Source: Symbiodinium sp. CCMP2592
Taxonomy: Eukaryota > Sar > Dinophyceae > Suessiales > Symbiodiniaceae
NCBI GenBank assembly: GCA_905221615.1
Contig: CAJNDT010005001.1
Location: forward strand, 551,001-615,000
Length of the DNA stretch: 64,000 bases
Direction: 5' to 3'
Below are positions 52,959-64,000 of the stretch, in pieces (the stretch's first letter is position 1; each line of letters opens with the position of its first letter). Under the pieces are notes generated by a model. That model did no database searches and was not told the origin of the DNA. It worked only from the letters and a program-made list of their open reading frames with translations. Both the position numbers and the translations under genes were made by a program.

Positions 52959-53291
52959 GCTTCCATCTGCGGCGACATTTCCACGATGTGGCCTTGTGCG
53001 TACCGGAAGGGGACGAAGGTTTTTAGGCACTTGGAAGGCGCACTGCTTGAAGTTAACCTATAGTCTCCATTGTAGTTCCTTTTTTTGGTTTAACCAATTT
53101 TATATTAAGGATCCCAAAAGGTAACCCCAAAAAGAAACTACAATGGAGACTATAGGAAGGTTGCGGTTGCAGGGGAAGGCTGCCCTTGAAGGTAAGCTCT
53201 GTGTCTCACCGAAGGTTGTGTAAAGAGTTTCGGGCTTGGGTACCACTGGACGGATATGGTTCCATTAGCTGGGCCGACAAAGGCTCTCTAG
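52959..53291 (+). CDS. Three-exon 3' gene end with a MITE intron
   Basis: Exon 52959-53051 has acceptor CAAAG|G and reads ASICGDISTMWPCAYRKGTK, then VFRHLEGALLEV, before GTTAAC. The intron holds the MITE at 53058-53156. Exon 53173-53191 reads GKAALE before a consensus GTAAGC. Exon 53215-53291 reads CVKSFGLGYHWTDMVPLAGP, then TKAL and TAG. Phases 0 and 1 agree, but the last intron would be only 23 bases. A longer plus frame over 52711-53124 overlaps in another register. Function unknown. Confidence 0.45.
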
Positions 53292-54341
53292 ATCCTCCAG
53301 TTAGCACACAAAGGCGGTCTGAACGCTGAATCCCAGACACCCCTTCAACAACCCTCCAAACAAGCTATACTACAGGAGCCTTCACAACTCGATCGGGGTT
53401 CCTCATTTTAGCTACAGGGGCAATTGTGTTGTACCCCAAAACCTTTCTAATCATTAAAAACCTGAGCCCATTATAGCCCTGGAAACCATCACCCATTACC
53501 AACTCGGGTCGGCAGGTTGGTGGCACGTTCTTGTGGCACACGTGTTACCCAAAGCCCCGACAATGGGCATGACCGACCCTCTTCATAACATGCAGGTCAT
53601 GATTTTTAGATACGGGTTTAGGTTTTATGGTTTTTTCCCTCCTTGCTGGCAAGGGCTTAGGGTTTAGGGATTCCTAAACCACAAAAACCCGCTGATAAGC
53701 AGCACCAGCAACAGCACCAAGACCCGAGCCATGGTTAGCCTCCATCGCGGAATCCCACAACCCCATATAGCCAATCCCTAAAGCCTAAACACTACACCCC
53801 GAAACTCTGATATAAGGGCCTTAACTAATCATTAGAAAAGGGTTTTGGGCCCAATATACTAGAACTATTATAAGGCCCCCCCCCCCATTTTTAAGGCCCC
53901 TACAGTATAGTATTACAGTATAGTATATAGCCCCCGGGAGCTCCCCTCTTTCTCCTTTTCGCAAGGCTTCCTGGCTCAGCTTGGCGTTCGAACCCTGAGT
54001 TCGCCCGCGGCGAAGTCGATGACGAGACCCGCCATAGTGCCGTCGGGCGGGGCGTGCCAGGCGAGGCCAACCTGAGTTGGGCAACGCATACTTGGAGGCC
54101 CTTTTGACTTAGTAAGTAGAGTTAGTAAGCTGGGTTATGGGGATTATAATAGGGTTTCTAGGGGATACTAAGTAGACTTACTAAGTCAAAAGGGCCCCCA
54201 AGTACACATAACATACTGGACTTGTGCCTACACAAATACATGCAGACAGACAGGCAGGCAGGCAGACATATACATACACTCGTAAATACACGTGTATATC
54301 TATATCTATATATGTACATACACATGTGCATTCCATGATGC

Positions 54342-54399
<58 letters not shown>

Positions 54400-54832
54400 T
54401 ACATACAAGTACAGATATAAATGCAGTCAGAATCAGGAACACCAACAGCTGCAGGTATGACAGGGGTCATTAAACAGACAAGGCCGGCATGCCAAAAGAG
54501 AGCTGATGATGTGGATGTGCAGTCTACGTTGTTACCATCATGGGTATCTAGCAGGTGCCTCGTGTCGGCTTAGACTTGGTCATGTGCCGGGGGATGTAAA
54601 TACACATCTATGCCTGTATATAAGAGCATATACTTGCGTGTGTGTGTGTATATATATAAACACGTGAATACACATGCTATGTGTATACAGACATGTGTGT
54701 ATATGCATGCACAGGTACATACACCATCTGCGGATGCCTTGAGAGGTCAAGATGCTTCCTCCCAGGGTCTGCTAACCCCTCAGCAGTCCAACTGTGACCG
54801 CCGCTGTTCAGACAAAATGCATAGATGGAAGT

Positions 54833-54997
54833 TCACTGATCCTCAAAGAAAGCATCCAGAATTCTCAATGACACGTTCGGCTCAGGCACAAAAAAGGGGT
54901 CTTCATAATCCGTTCCAAAGAGGGCATGAGCCAAAAAGTAGACTGGGATATCCCGCATAAGTCTTCGTAAATGACACCCCGCAAGGCAGCGATACAA
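54833..54997 (-). CDS. 54-residue 3' exon, convincing
   Basis: The minus frame after TTTGACAG reads LYRCLAGCHLRRLMRDIPVY, then FLAHALFGTDYEDPFFVPEP and NVSLRILDAFFEDQ, then TGA. The composition is clearly protein-like. Two other minus frames are open over part of it but look worse. An upstream minus piece at about 55025-55080 (FTAGKTTIRTPEPEIG) may be the previous exon. Not recognised. Confidence 0.52.
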   Translation of the reverse strand: MYRCLAGCHLRRLMRDIPVYFLAHALFGTDYEDPFFVPEPNVSLRILDAFFEDQ

Positions 54998-55222
54998 CTG
55001 TCAAAGGCTTGTATGACCCCGATTTCCGGTTCTGGGGTTCGAATTGTGGTCTTTCCAGCAGTAAATGCAAGACCCCTTGCCGAATTACATGATTGAAGGA
55101 TGGAAAAAACTGCATCCTAAAACCTAAAACCCTCAAGATCCCGGAGAATAGAACCCTACCAATAATAGCATGTACCCTTAGCACTACACCCGACTTTGCT
55201 CTTTTGAGGGTACTTACCGGTT

Positions 55223-55457
55223 CTAGTAAGCCCCATGATTCGCTTGTCGCGCAGGAGGAACATGCGATTCCAAGTTTAAGGCTTGCTGTAAGGGTTGAAG
55301 GGTATAGCGGTGCAGGATGTAGGTTGCCATCCGCCGCGGCACAGCCATTGCTTCGCGGTCCAACGCCACAGTTTTCCTGAACATTGGCTCACAAAGGGCT
55401 GTCGTTACATAAAGGCCTTCAAAAACTAGAATATCATTCTTTATTTCCACAGGGTGT
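55223..55457 (-). CDS. 78-codon exon of unknown protein
   Basis: Acceptor CTATTTTAG. Reads VEIKNDILVFEGLYVTTALC, then EPMFRKTVALDREAMAVPRR, ATYILHRYTLQPLQQALNLE and so on to TAG. A consensus donor (CG|GTAAGT, 55216) lies just past the stop, reachable in another frame (FLLRDKRIMGLTRT), so the 3' part may be spliced differently. It is on the same strand as the 54.8 kb exon and could be upstream of it in one gene. Confidence 0.48.
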
Positions 55458-56323
55458 CTAAAATAGCTTTTCAGGTAGCAGAATATAGGTCCCGAAACCC
55501 TACTTTAACTGGTAAGGCCCCCAAAGTGATCGACATAGCCGTCCTGAGCCACAAACCCTAAACAGAAAAAAACAACCTAAACCCTAAACCCCTTTTTCCA
55601 CAGGCTTGATTAGTGCTCGCCCGGCCAGGATCCCCAAGCACACCGCACTCGTGGCGAGATGCTGAGGCTAAGTACGCACAATACGCATCCCTAAACCCCT
55701 GAAGCCTAAACCGTGGTCCTAAATCCTAGGCCACGGCCAGACCTAGCCTGGGCAGAGTCCGTCACAAAGGCACTCTCGGGCTTAGGCCAAGGATTCCTTG
55801 GAGGATGATGGGACTTAGTAAGTCAGGTAAACTTCTATTTATAATCCCAGTTAAGGTGCCTATAACGGTACTTACCAAGTCCCATGATGCTCCAAGTAAG
55901 GATAAGGCGCCCAATGGACTAATTTTGACAGTCGTTCTGGCCCATGTTCCCAGAGACTCCAATATCCCTTAATTAAGGAATATACCTTAAATTATAGCAG
56001 GATCCTTAATATGATTTAAGGTATATTCCTTCATTAAGGGATATTGGAGTCTCTGGGTTACAGGACCTGGAGGAAGCCAGGAGCCCGAAAAACGAGCCAC
56101 AAGGAAGCTGCGCAGCGGTTCTCGTGCGCTAGGGTTTAGGGTTCTGGGTTTAGGGTTTAGGGTTCTGGGTTTAGGGTTTAGGGGTTTTGGGTTTAAGGGC
56201 TGACCGTTGACACTGACCTGGGCGCCTCAGTCCTCTAACTTGCGGTTTCTGAAACAGGAGGCAGACATTTGGGTCCAGTTGCGATGGCAGTTACGACGAT
56301 CACCACCCCGAGGGCCCCATACC

Positions 56324-56429
56324 TGTGACTATCGACACTTTTTGAGACACGAGGCAGAACAATAGCAAGTTCCATAGACGACAGCGTCCGGAAACGCCAA
56401 AAAGAGGATTTCCATCGACGAATGGGCAT
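56324..56429 (-). CDS. Exon candidate with GTATGG donor
   Basis: The minus frame reads RWKSSFWRFRTLSSMELAIV, then LPRVSKSVDSH, before CACAG|GTATGG. A longer overlapping minus frame (56580-56332, SMEILFLAFPDAVVYGTCYC) ends at TAG before the donor. The strand is fairly clear, the frame is not. Confidence 0.38.
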
Positions 56430-57154
56430 CGCGAAATTTCATAACCCGCCACCCCTTTTTCCTTTGAACTGGAAGCCGCCTCGCACGCAGTCGGACAAGA
56501 TACGAAAGCCTAATAATCACACAAACCCTACCCCGAAAGCTCTGCAAGCTATCAGGCAAGCATAAACCCCTCAACCCCACGCCCCTGACGCTAAACTCCC
56601 GAAGGCATTAAATTTCAGAAACCCTACATGCTAAACCTACATGGAAACTCATAGTCATGGAAACTTTAATTACGTCAGCACCTGTCTCAAAAACTGCTCG
56701 CTTTGCAACCCGAAACCCTTTTGAACGAGGTCTCCCTGAAGTCTCCAGCCGTATGATTTCATCAGTCTCTCTGCTTCTCTAGAGAGGCAACGGCAAACAT
56801 GTCTAATCGCATAGCTGTGTACTGCTGCCCAACTTTTTCTGAATTCCTTCTATGAATCCTTGAAAAGGTAGGTCATGTCAGCTCAAGGCTCAAGGAAAAC
56901 CGTAACCCGCTTTGCAACCCTGCGGCGGCATCAAGGCGAAAGCATCGGGTCCAAGTTCGTACCAGCCCTCCGCATCCTCGGTACTGCTTCCGTAAGAGTT
57001 TGTTTCTAGGGTAGGGGTTTAAGGCTTTCTGTGGGCTTTAAGGGTCTAAGGGTTTAGGTGCCTTGGGCCAGCACTGAAAAGCCGTATAACAGTCAGGATC
57101 TAGGGTTTCGTCGGAGTGAAGGCACCGGTCTGAAATACTAGGTAGGTGCTGGGG

Positions 57155-57252
57155 TTGATGATATAAATCCTGCATTACCCATAATAAGGAATATACCATA
57201 ATTCCCATAGTTTAGGGTCTTTAAGGTAATGCAGGATTTATATCATCAACCG
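57155..57252. mobile_element. MITE family, arms GGTTGATGATATAAATCCTGC
   Basis: Palindromic arms containing CCTGCATTACC. Relatives are near 32640-32735 and 46300-46410, with one arm at 57868-57900. Confidence 0.65.
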
Positions 57253-57466
57253 TAGTAGTAACATCCCGGAGTAGTGTTCATGCTGCTCGGTTGCTTTAAG
57301 GCAGCTACATGTTCTCATCGGGTTCGCATGCTGGGCTTCGGGCTAATATCGACTAAACAGGCTGGGGCTTTGGGCTTTGGGCTGAAATCGGCTAAAAAGG
57401 TCAGAAGTGCTTCACGCGCTTGCGGCTTCGGTTTCTTAAGGGGTTTCGCGGGTCAGAAAGGTTCAG

Positions 57467-57537
57467 AACAAAACTGCAGAGCGCAAATACATCAGCGTCG
57501 GGTGCCCCGCCATCTTCGACTCTACAACTCTCCAAGG
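57467..57537 (+). CDS. Exon whose donor is a MITE end
   Basis: Acceptor GGTTCAG. Reads NKTAERKYISVGCPAIFDST, then TLQ, up to GG|GTAAAA. The GTAAAAGGAGGG donor is the terminal repeat of the MITE at 57534-57660. A longer plus frame covers 57274-57570 in another register with weaker composition. Confidence 0.45.
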
Positions 57538-57539
57538 GT

Positions 57540-58430
57540 AAAAGGAGGGACCCTTAACAAGGACCCCTAAGTATATATCCTTAACATAGCTATTATATAC
57601 CCATTTTATAGCCCATTCTAGGGTAGGGGTCCCCATTAAGGGTCCCTCCTTTTCCCCTTTGAAACTCTATGTGCAAAATAACAACAGTATATTGGGAAAG
57701 CCGGCCGGCTAGGACCCTATGGCGGGCTCTTTATAGGGCTCCCTCCTGAGGGTTACTTCAGACTTCCGCGAAGCATCCTACGAGTGTGAATCTAGATTGG
57801 GCCTATATGTACGGATGATGGAAGAAGCTTCCCCTTATAATGAAGCCCGATGAGGTAATTAGCGATGCGGTTGATGATATAAATCCTGCATTACCCACAA
57901 TCTAGAAGGGATCCCTACTAGGGTTCTATATTAGGGGCCTTAATAATAAAAAGAAAGGTTTTGGGGCCACTATACCATAATTATAATAAGGAGCCACCAA
58001 AATAGTATTTGTAATTATTTGAGCCCCTTTCGCCTATAGTATATAAACTTTCTATAAACTTACCGTTTTTGAGTCCATGCTGAAATGCATTCGGCAGAAT
58101 CTTAACCTACTTGCTCAATTACTTGGGGGGTCAGAAGGTAAGCCTTTAGTATCTACTCCAAGGCCCTATTCTTAAATATTCGGCCTCTGTATGAATAAAC
58201 ACCCAAAACCAGCATCGAAAAGAGATACCGGTGAGATCTTGGGAACACTTTGCTCCAGCTCTTGCCCCTAATCCAAAACAGGCTAGGAAAGGCAGGTTTA
58301 AAAGGCAGGGATGTGTTCAGGAGTATGTTGCGCCAAGCGGTGCAACTATAATAACGAGGGGTCGGGGTTTTTCAAGACGCCGGGCAGGTGATTAAACACA
58401 TCAAAACACACACACAAGGGAGTACAAGCG
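57540..58430. other. MITE-rich gap
   Basis: MITEs at 57534-57660 and 57935-58035 and one arm near 57868. No supported exon. Confidence 0.4.
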
Positions 58431-58706
58431 TCTACAATGTCTGATATGACACCTGAATATAAGGACACCTCGTGTGCCCAAACTACCCAAGCTCTAACCC
58501 GCTTGCGAAGAGGCGGGCTCTGCCACCGGCTTCTCTGCATCCTCCTGCTAAACTCAAGTTTAGTAGCGGTTTTGGGGTTTGGCCTTGAGGAACAAGGCTA
58601 TGCCTGCAGGGCAAGTGTAGTCGCCCTCGTTCTGCACATGGGTAGTTCTCCAAACCAGGCTTCGCTTTTAGGTCCCACAAATTCAAATAGTGTGGCACCC
58701 CTTTAG
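58346..58706. CDS. Coding region, strand ambiguous
   Basis: Plus frame 58437-58706 starts at ATG and reads MSDMTPEYKDTSCAQTTQAL, then a hydrophobic CHRLLCILLLNSSLVAVLGF. Minus frames over 58540-58346 (SGVISDIVDACTPLCVCFDV, then HLPGVLKNPDPSLL) and 58698-58483 are also open. I cannot separate them by eye. Confidence 0.3.
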
Positions 58707-58859
58707 CACAGGACCCTCAGCATATGAAAAGCACCCTATATTCTTTATGATTTATAGAACCAATACAGGGGTCTTAATGATTCGAATAGGGTTTTGCTGC
58801 CCATTATACTAGAATTTTCATCCAACACGGTATAGGCAACTAAGGCCCCTATAGTACCC

Positions 58860-60370
58860 CCATGACTAAGCCCAAGGCTCTTGGACCATGAATTCTTGTG
58901 CAGACGTTTTCGAGCCTGGTTGCCGCAGCCCTAAACTACAAAATCCTTAACCCTACACCCTAAAACCTTTTCGGCATGGGCTTGGGTTGTGCCACAGCAG
59001 GGCCTTCCCGTTTGACGAGGGACCACCTGAAAGCTAAACCCTTCAATCCTAAACTCTGAACTCGCCGGAAGAACCCTAAACCTTCTTTGAAAAGCCTGCA
59101 GAACTCTGGTAACACCTCGGAGTTCAGTGTGCAACTCTACGGATCCGTTTTGAAACCCTTGTAAGCACCCTTCACCCCAACATCTGAACTCTAAACTCGT
59201 TTCGCGGAGAGACTCTTCCCCGAAACCCTTAAAACCCTAAACCCTAAAACCCGAAAACCCTGAACACCTAAACCCCAAGCCCTAAACCCTAAAACCACAA
59301 ACCCCACTCAAAGGATCATGGGACTTAGTAAGTGGGGTTATAACTGAGGTAACTATATTTAGAAGTACTTATAACCCCAATTAAGGCAGTTATAACCCTA
59401 CTTGCTAAGTCCCATGATCCTCCTAGCAGCCAGGAGCCCTAAGCTCCTCGAAAGACTTGCCGGACAGGTCCGGATCCGCTTCGCTGCTCGTCCTTCCACG
59501 GGTTCAGGGCTTGGGGTTTGGGATTTTGGGGTTTAGGGATTGGGGGCTTAGTGTTTGGGGCTTACGCTCTCACAACTCGGACACAGCCAGGCGAGGTTCT
59601 TAGGTTCGGAGTCGGTGTGAAAAAGAACAAATTTGGATTCTCACATGTGCCAGTTCACCGTGTTTGGGGCTTAAGGGTTTTGGGGTTTTGGGTTTAGGGG
59701 CTTAGGGTTTGGGGAGTGCACGGATTCTGTGGAATCAATGGCTCGGGGGGCCCCGGGGTCCTTAATTCATTGCCTATACTATTTTGGGGATGCTTATTAC
59801 AATTATAGGAAAAAAAAGGTTCCCAAACCCTATTCTAATTGTTAAGGCCCCTATATTATGTGCATTTCTGGTCTTCCAGCACAACATCGGAGCCCAGCTT
59901 GGCTTTACTTGGGGTGTAGGTAGCAGAAGGGCGAACAAATCAGTATGAGTAGATATAATAGTAGATATACAACATAAGTTGCATCATACAACAATCGAAG
60001 TGTTGATACCAAAAGCAATATAGATAGTAATAACAAGCGTAAAAGCATTAGTCTTTCGGTCATGATAGGGTGTCTTTCTCGAAAGGAAAATACGACATGC
60101 GCGAAAGTTCGATACTGTGAGAGTTTGAAAATGTGGTCTTCGGGTGAGTAGGTTTGGCGCCAATGCTTAGAACCCTAGATCTCATGACCATGAGCTCCAC
60201 TCCGTTCCCCCGGAAACCGAAACCTTGAAAACCCTAAACCATTCCAGGGAACTCTAAAAGCTGGCCTTACCAGAAGTCTCCCTTGTAGTTCCTTGTTTTG
60301 GGTTACCTTGTAGGATCCTAGATATGTAAACCTGGTTGAACTAGGAAAGAAACTACAACGGAGACCACAG
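58860..60370. other. Telomere-like and MITE sequence, one weak exon
   Basis: Contains telomere tracts near 59225-59300 and 59500-59560, MITEs at 59307-59428, 59750-59865 and 60280-60368, and a dispersed motif at 59560-59630. The minus frame near 59040-58968 (FSFQVVPRQTGRPCCGTTQA) is a weak exon candidate. Confidence 0.35.
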
Positions 60371-60479
60371 GTACCCGAAGGCTCCAAAGTAGTTCCTTTT
60401 GGGGGTTCATATACAGAACCCTATAAGGCAATCCCAAAAAGAAACTACTATGGAGCCTCTGGGTAAACCGGAAATGCCT

Positions 60480-60720
60480 GCTAAAAGGATTGACACACGT
60501 CCGCAATCCGTCAATTCGAGAAGCTGCGGGCCAATATTCAGTGCATCTCTGAACTATAAGCCCGAAAGGACCTCTGTAAATCTTCGGTGATCAGGGTCGC
60601 AGCTTCAAGGGTGGCAACAGCATCCACCTGCAATGCTGAGGCGCAATGCCGCGGTTTCTTTAAGCCGACCCTTGGGGCCCCTTACAGTTTGCAGCTCTAT
60701 AGAAGCCTAGTAGACCTCTT
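60480..60720 (+). CDS. Coding region, frame uncertain
   Basis: Plus pieces read KRIDTRPQSVNSRSCGPIFS, then, after ATCAG|G at about 60596, either SQLQGWQQHPPAMLRRNAAV or VATASTCNAEAQCRGFFKPT. It follows the MITE at 60372-60467. Exon limits are not resolved. Confidence 0.3.
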
Positions 60721-62345
60721 TAAGACTTCTCCAGGGCTTGGGCTTTCAGGGCTTGGGATTTTAAAGCTGTGAAGACTCATTGCCCCAGCTTCGCAAAACC
60801 TCCAAACCCAAAGACCTAAACCCCAAACCGTGAAGGGAAAAGCGGACTCTTCACAAGCTTGGCTTAACTCCTTTACTATATGGGTAGTTGTCAAAAGTAG
60901 GGCCCCCTTTTGGGTACCCTAAAAACTAGGCGCCGTTTTTTTTTTGGGGACCCAAAAAGGGACCACAATTTTGACAACCACCCATATGGCTGCTTGCTCA
61001 CGTCAGAGCCCGTAATTGAGGAACATTTAACTTGCACCAGGCCTTGGTCGATATAGATCGCTTCGTTAAGGGTTTCGAAATACCTTATTCTGGGATCCTT
61101 ATAATATAAGGATCCTATGATTTAGGGTAATTACTATCTTAGGGTCCCCTATTTTCGGAAACTGCCATATGAGGGATCCTGGATTTTAAGGTCCGCGCTT
61201 TGGGCTGAGTCTTTCATGCAGTCTACAACATAGGGATTTTGAATTAGAACAGATGCGCTTCAGCGACAGAAATCTTTGATTAGAGGTCCTTTAGGGGAAT
61301 TTCGGGTTTTATATAGGTCCCCCTGATTTGCTGCAGTGCAAGTGCACTACATGACATCGGGCTGTGGTGTCATTTGTGGCTCCTGCCAAACCGCCGTTTT
61401 TGACTGGTGAAGAGCGAATGCAGATGGTGAGGTTGTGGCAAACGTAAGTGCGGGCATCGCGTATCGTTTGGAAGCCGTTTGGCCCAGGCTTGTTGGCTCC
61501 GCGCAGCCATAACCAACCCTAAACCCTAAACTGAACCCTCAACCCTGAAGCCCGAAACCCTAATATGGGGGCCCTTAATGTTACAAATCTCATAGTGGGC
61601 CCCAAAACCCTATTCTAATTAGCAAGGCCCCTATATGACACCCCTCACCAGGCGCTGGCCAAAACCCTGACCTGAACGCAAATCTCCGACATCCCTAAAC
61701 CGTGGGCTTCAGTTCCAATGCAGTTCGGGAGCCCTACCTTAAACTACCAAACCCTCTTTCTTGTAGGTTTTTATTATAAACCCTGATATGGAATTTATAG
61801 GGACCGTACAAAAAGTAGGTTTGGCTAGGTTTAGGAACCCAACACATGAAACCCTTACAAAAGCCTTTAAAGGAACCCTATCACAAAACAAGACGAACTC
61901 CTACACATATTACACGAAGACCAATGACAGGATGGAGAGCTTTTCATTCCGACCCGCTCCCCTCTACTGAAGTGTTGCCAGATCTTGGCATTTAAAACCA
62001 CTGACGAATATTCGTACATAAAACCCTTTCGAGACCAACTGCAGCTGAACTCGCTGATGAACACAGCTTGACGCTTAACTATCTTTTGCAGTCATGATAT
62101 ATCGCACTGTCAACCCCACGCCATAAACGTGAGCCACCCGCTCACAAACAATAGCTAAGTTGCACCTGGCGCCAAATGCCAACCAAGCGCCGCCGCTGGT
62201 CTTCCTCCTGGGCCCGCTAACTCACATGCTTCTGCCACAGCTTCGTCTGCAACTTGCAAATCAATGGCTTACCATGCCTCACCTATACAAAGAACCCAGG
62301 CGCCCTTTGCTGGGGAAGATACCTCTTAGCCCTTAGCGGGAAACC

Positions 62346-62798
62346 TTAACATTGCTTACAGTTCCTGGATGAAGGGCTCTTGGGGTTTGTGGGCAACTGC
62401 GCATGCAGCCTGCACGCGGCTATCTCAGGAATGCCGCGTCGGGCTAAAAGCCCATCCTTGTACGCTGACAAGACGAAGCCGCAGTGAGGTCTAGAGCTAG
62501 GGTAATTTTCAGGTCCTGAACGCGACCGGCTTCTCGTTTGCGAATCTTGAACTTCGTGAGACAAGCGACAAGTTTCAAATCGCATGCTTTTCCGACCGGT
62601 GAAAAAGTTTGCAATGTCAGGCAACATGGCCGCAAGTGCCATGATCACACCTGCTATCGGCTACTTGTCATGCTCCCTCCAATTGTAGTAAAACTTACAT
62701 CACATACACCGAAACTCAAGGGTACAAAGGCTTTTGCCCGAAACTCTCGCACCCGAGCCGACTCATTGATTGTGCGCTTGAGCTTCGGCATCCGAACC
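62346..62798 (-). CDS. Two-exon 3' gene end, unknown protein
   Basis: Exon 62798-62699 reads RMPKLKRTINESARVREFRA, then KAFVPLSFGVCD, with a consensus GTAAGT donor. Exon 62660-62346 reads PIAGVIMALAAMLPDIANFF, then TGRKSMRFETCRLSHEVQDS, a Ser/Arg-rich middle and ARRGIPEIAACRLHAQ, ending in TAA. Phase 0 matches across a 38-base intron. A plus frame of similar length overlaps (62538-62984), so the strand rests on the donor and composition. The second exon may contain further small introns. Confidence 0.5.
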
Positions 62799-63274
62799 CT
62801 AAAGGTCCGTGCACCTGTGTTTGTATATCTTGTGTCTTCTGCACCCTATATACAAACAGGTGAACCTAGCGTGACTTTCTACCACCCACTTCAAGGCCAA
62901 AGGTCAATGTCTGAAGCTCCGTTGATAATTGCTGCCTGCCTTGGTTTTGGGTGTTACGGTTTAGGAAGCCAGAGCTTATTATAAGAGCTGTATTGAAGGC
63001 TTTATAAGTATGAGGATTTAGGGCTTTACGATTTTAGGGCGTATGAGGGGTTTATGGTTTTGGTGTGGAGCGTTTAGGACTTCTTCTATGCCAACAGGTT
63101 GCGACACGGGCGTGCGGTTTTCTGTGGTGCGGTCACTTTGGTGATTTGCAGAGGACGAGCCAGCAGGGCACCCCGCTTCGGACCCAGATCCGCCGCTGCA
63201 AATACTACCACCGGTAAAGGGATCTATAAGGATACTATAAAGGTATAGGCACTAGGGGCTACTATACTAGGGTC

Positions 63275-63484
63275 TTGAGTAGCCCCTTTAACTCTTCGGT
63301 AATAGATGGTTTAATAAACGGGGAACCTCAACGGAACCTAGAAAAGTCAAAACAACTGATCACTGCACAAGGGAACAGATGTGGCCGAACAGAAGTCGGA
63401 CAGCCTGCACAAAACAAAGCCTATGGTCGCACTCCCAGCCACACATCACCATCAGGGAGCCTATCGACACCCAGACAGTTTTAA
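63275..63484 (+). CDS. Open plus frame, possible exon
   Basis: Reads SSVIDGLINGEPQRNLEKSK, then ITAQGNRCGRTEVGQPAQNK and a Ser/Pro/Thr-rich end to TAA. Hydrophilic composition is plausible. The minus strand is also partly open (AVRLLFGHICSLVQ). Confidence 0.3.
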   Translation: MSSPFNSSVIDGLINGEPQRNLEKSKQLITAQGNRCGRTEVGQPAQNKAYGRTPSHTSPSGSLSTPRQF

Positions 63485-64000
63485 CCCATCTCGTCATTGC
63501 AAGCTGCAAACTGTGAACGCATGCAGGATAGTGGTCCAAGTACCCTAAGGCTCCAAAGTAGTTCTTTTATGGGGTTCATAGATAGAATCCTTACAAAGTA
63601 GTCCCAAAAAGGAACTACTATGGAGCCTCTGGGTATTGACTCAGCTAGTCTTAAACTCCGCAAGCCTGAACACCCTAGAGCCCTAAACCCCGCCACAGAA
63701 CGTAAGGGACACCGAAGGTAAAGGTCCTAAACTTAACGGTTTAGGGTTTAGGGTTTAGGGTCCTAAACATGTCACCCTGAACTTGAACGCTTGCGAGACT
63801 GGACTTTGAAGTAACCACGGAAAGAAAAGTATAGACTTTTTTCGTAATGGTTCCTTTAACGAACAGCTACCAACAAAAAGTATTCAAGTATGGTACTCCA
63901 AACCCACGGAAATCCATCGGCAGAGTGTTTTCATATCCCAATCTCGAGCTCTAGACTTAGGAATTTAAGCTTTCCAGCCGCAAGTTGTTGCAGCTTCCCG

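Noticed and set aside
53960-54020. tRNA-like TTCGAA segment
   Set aside because: I found no matching 7-base acceptor stem or anticodon arm around it.
1-64000. Dinoflagellate spliced-leader sequence or relict at gene starts
   Set aside because: I looked for TTTTGGCTCAAG-like sequence on both strands and found no match; this does not exclude trans-splicing of these genes.
1-64000. CRISPR arrays, phage, viral or bacterial operons
   Set aside because: Direct repeats here are tandem or dispersed eukaryote-type repeats without regular spacers, and no prokaryotic gene was recognised.

Overview
This window looks like nuclear DNA of a complex alga, most likely a dinoflagellate. The reasons are: plant-type telomere repeats (TTTAGGG) scattered internally throughout; no long open reading frames; coding sequence cut into exons of about 20-200 bases; acceptors that usually read AG|G; at least one intron that appears to be GA-AG; genes in same-strand runs; and dozens of snap-back MITE-like elements of 80-220 bases in many families. 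Base composition is balanced, so false open frames are common on both strands. No rRNA, tRNA, CRISPR array, bacterial gene or transposase was recognised. All gene models are hand-built from reading frame, GT/GC/GA-AG signals and phase agreement, so exon edges are provisional.

Layout. 0.4-10.5 kb: mainly plus-strand exons, ending in a gene at 9.08-10.49 kb. 10.8-27.1 kb: a run of minus-strand genes: fragments at 11-12 kb, a 13-exon gene (13.4-16.4 kb), three short gene ends (16.97-19.15 kb), isolated exons at 19.5-22.7 kb, and a secreted cysteine-rich protein gene (24.07-27.12 kb) built from duplicated exon modules. 28-36 kb: mostly plus strand (28.3-30.6, 33-35 and 35.9 kb) with a small minus gene at 32.2 kb. 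36.5-38.7 kb: minus exons. 40.8-43.3 kb: plus. 44.2-56.4 kb: mostly minus, including the only family I recognise, an alpha/beta-hydrolase fragment at 49.1-49.6 kb, with a plus gene at 53 kb. 57.5-63.5 kb: mixed, with a minus gene at 62.3-62.8 kb.

The main discovery candidate is the relation between repeats and introns. Palindromic MITEs sit inside introns again and again, and in the clearest cases (34.78-34.90 kb and both introns of the hydrolase fragment) the element is essentially the whole intron, flanked by a 4-base target duplication, as expected of introners (transposons that create introns). A second class is telomere repeat: short TTTAGGG tracts form complete small introns or supply the donor (GTTTAG) and acceptor (TTTAG or TTTAAG). 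Three telomere-repeat insertions are flanked by direct duplications of 16, 17 and 32 bases, so they look inserted rather than relics of chromosome ends. Microsatellites (GT and CT runs) also lie at intron edges.

Apart from the hydrolase, gene functions are unknown; I describe what is visible and do not assign function.
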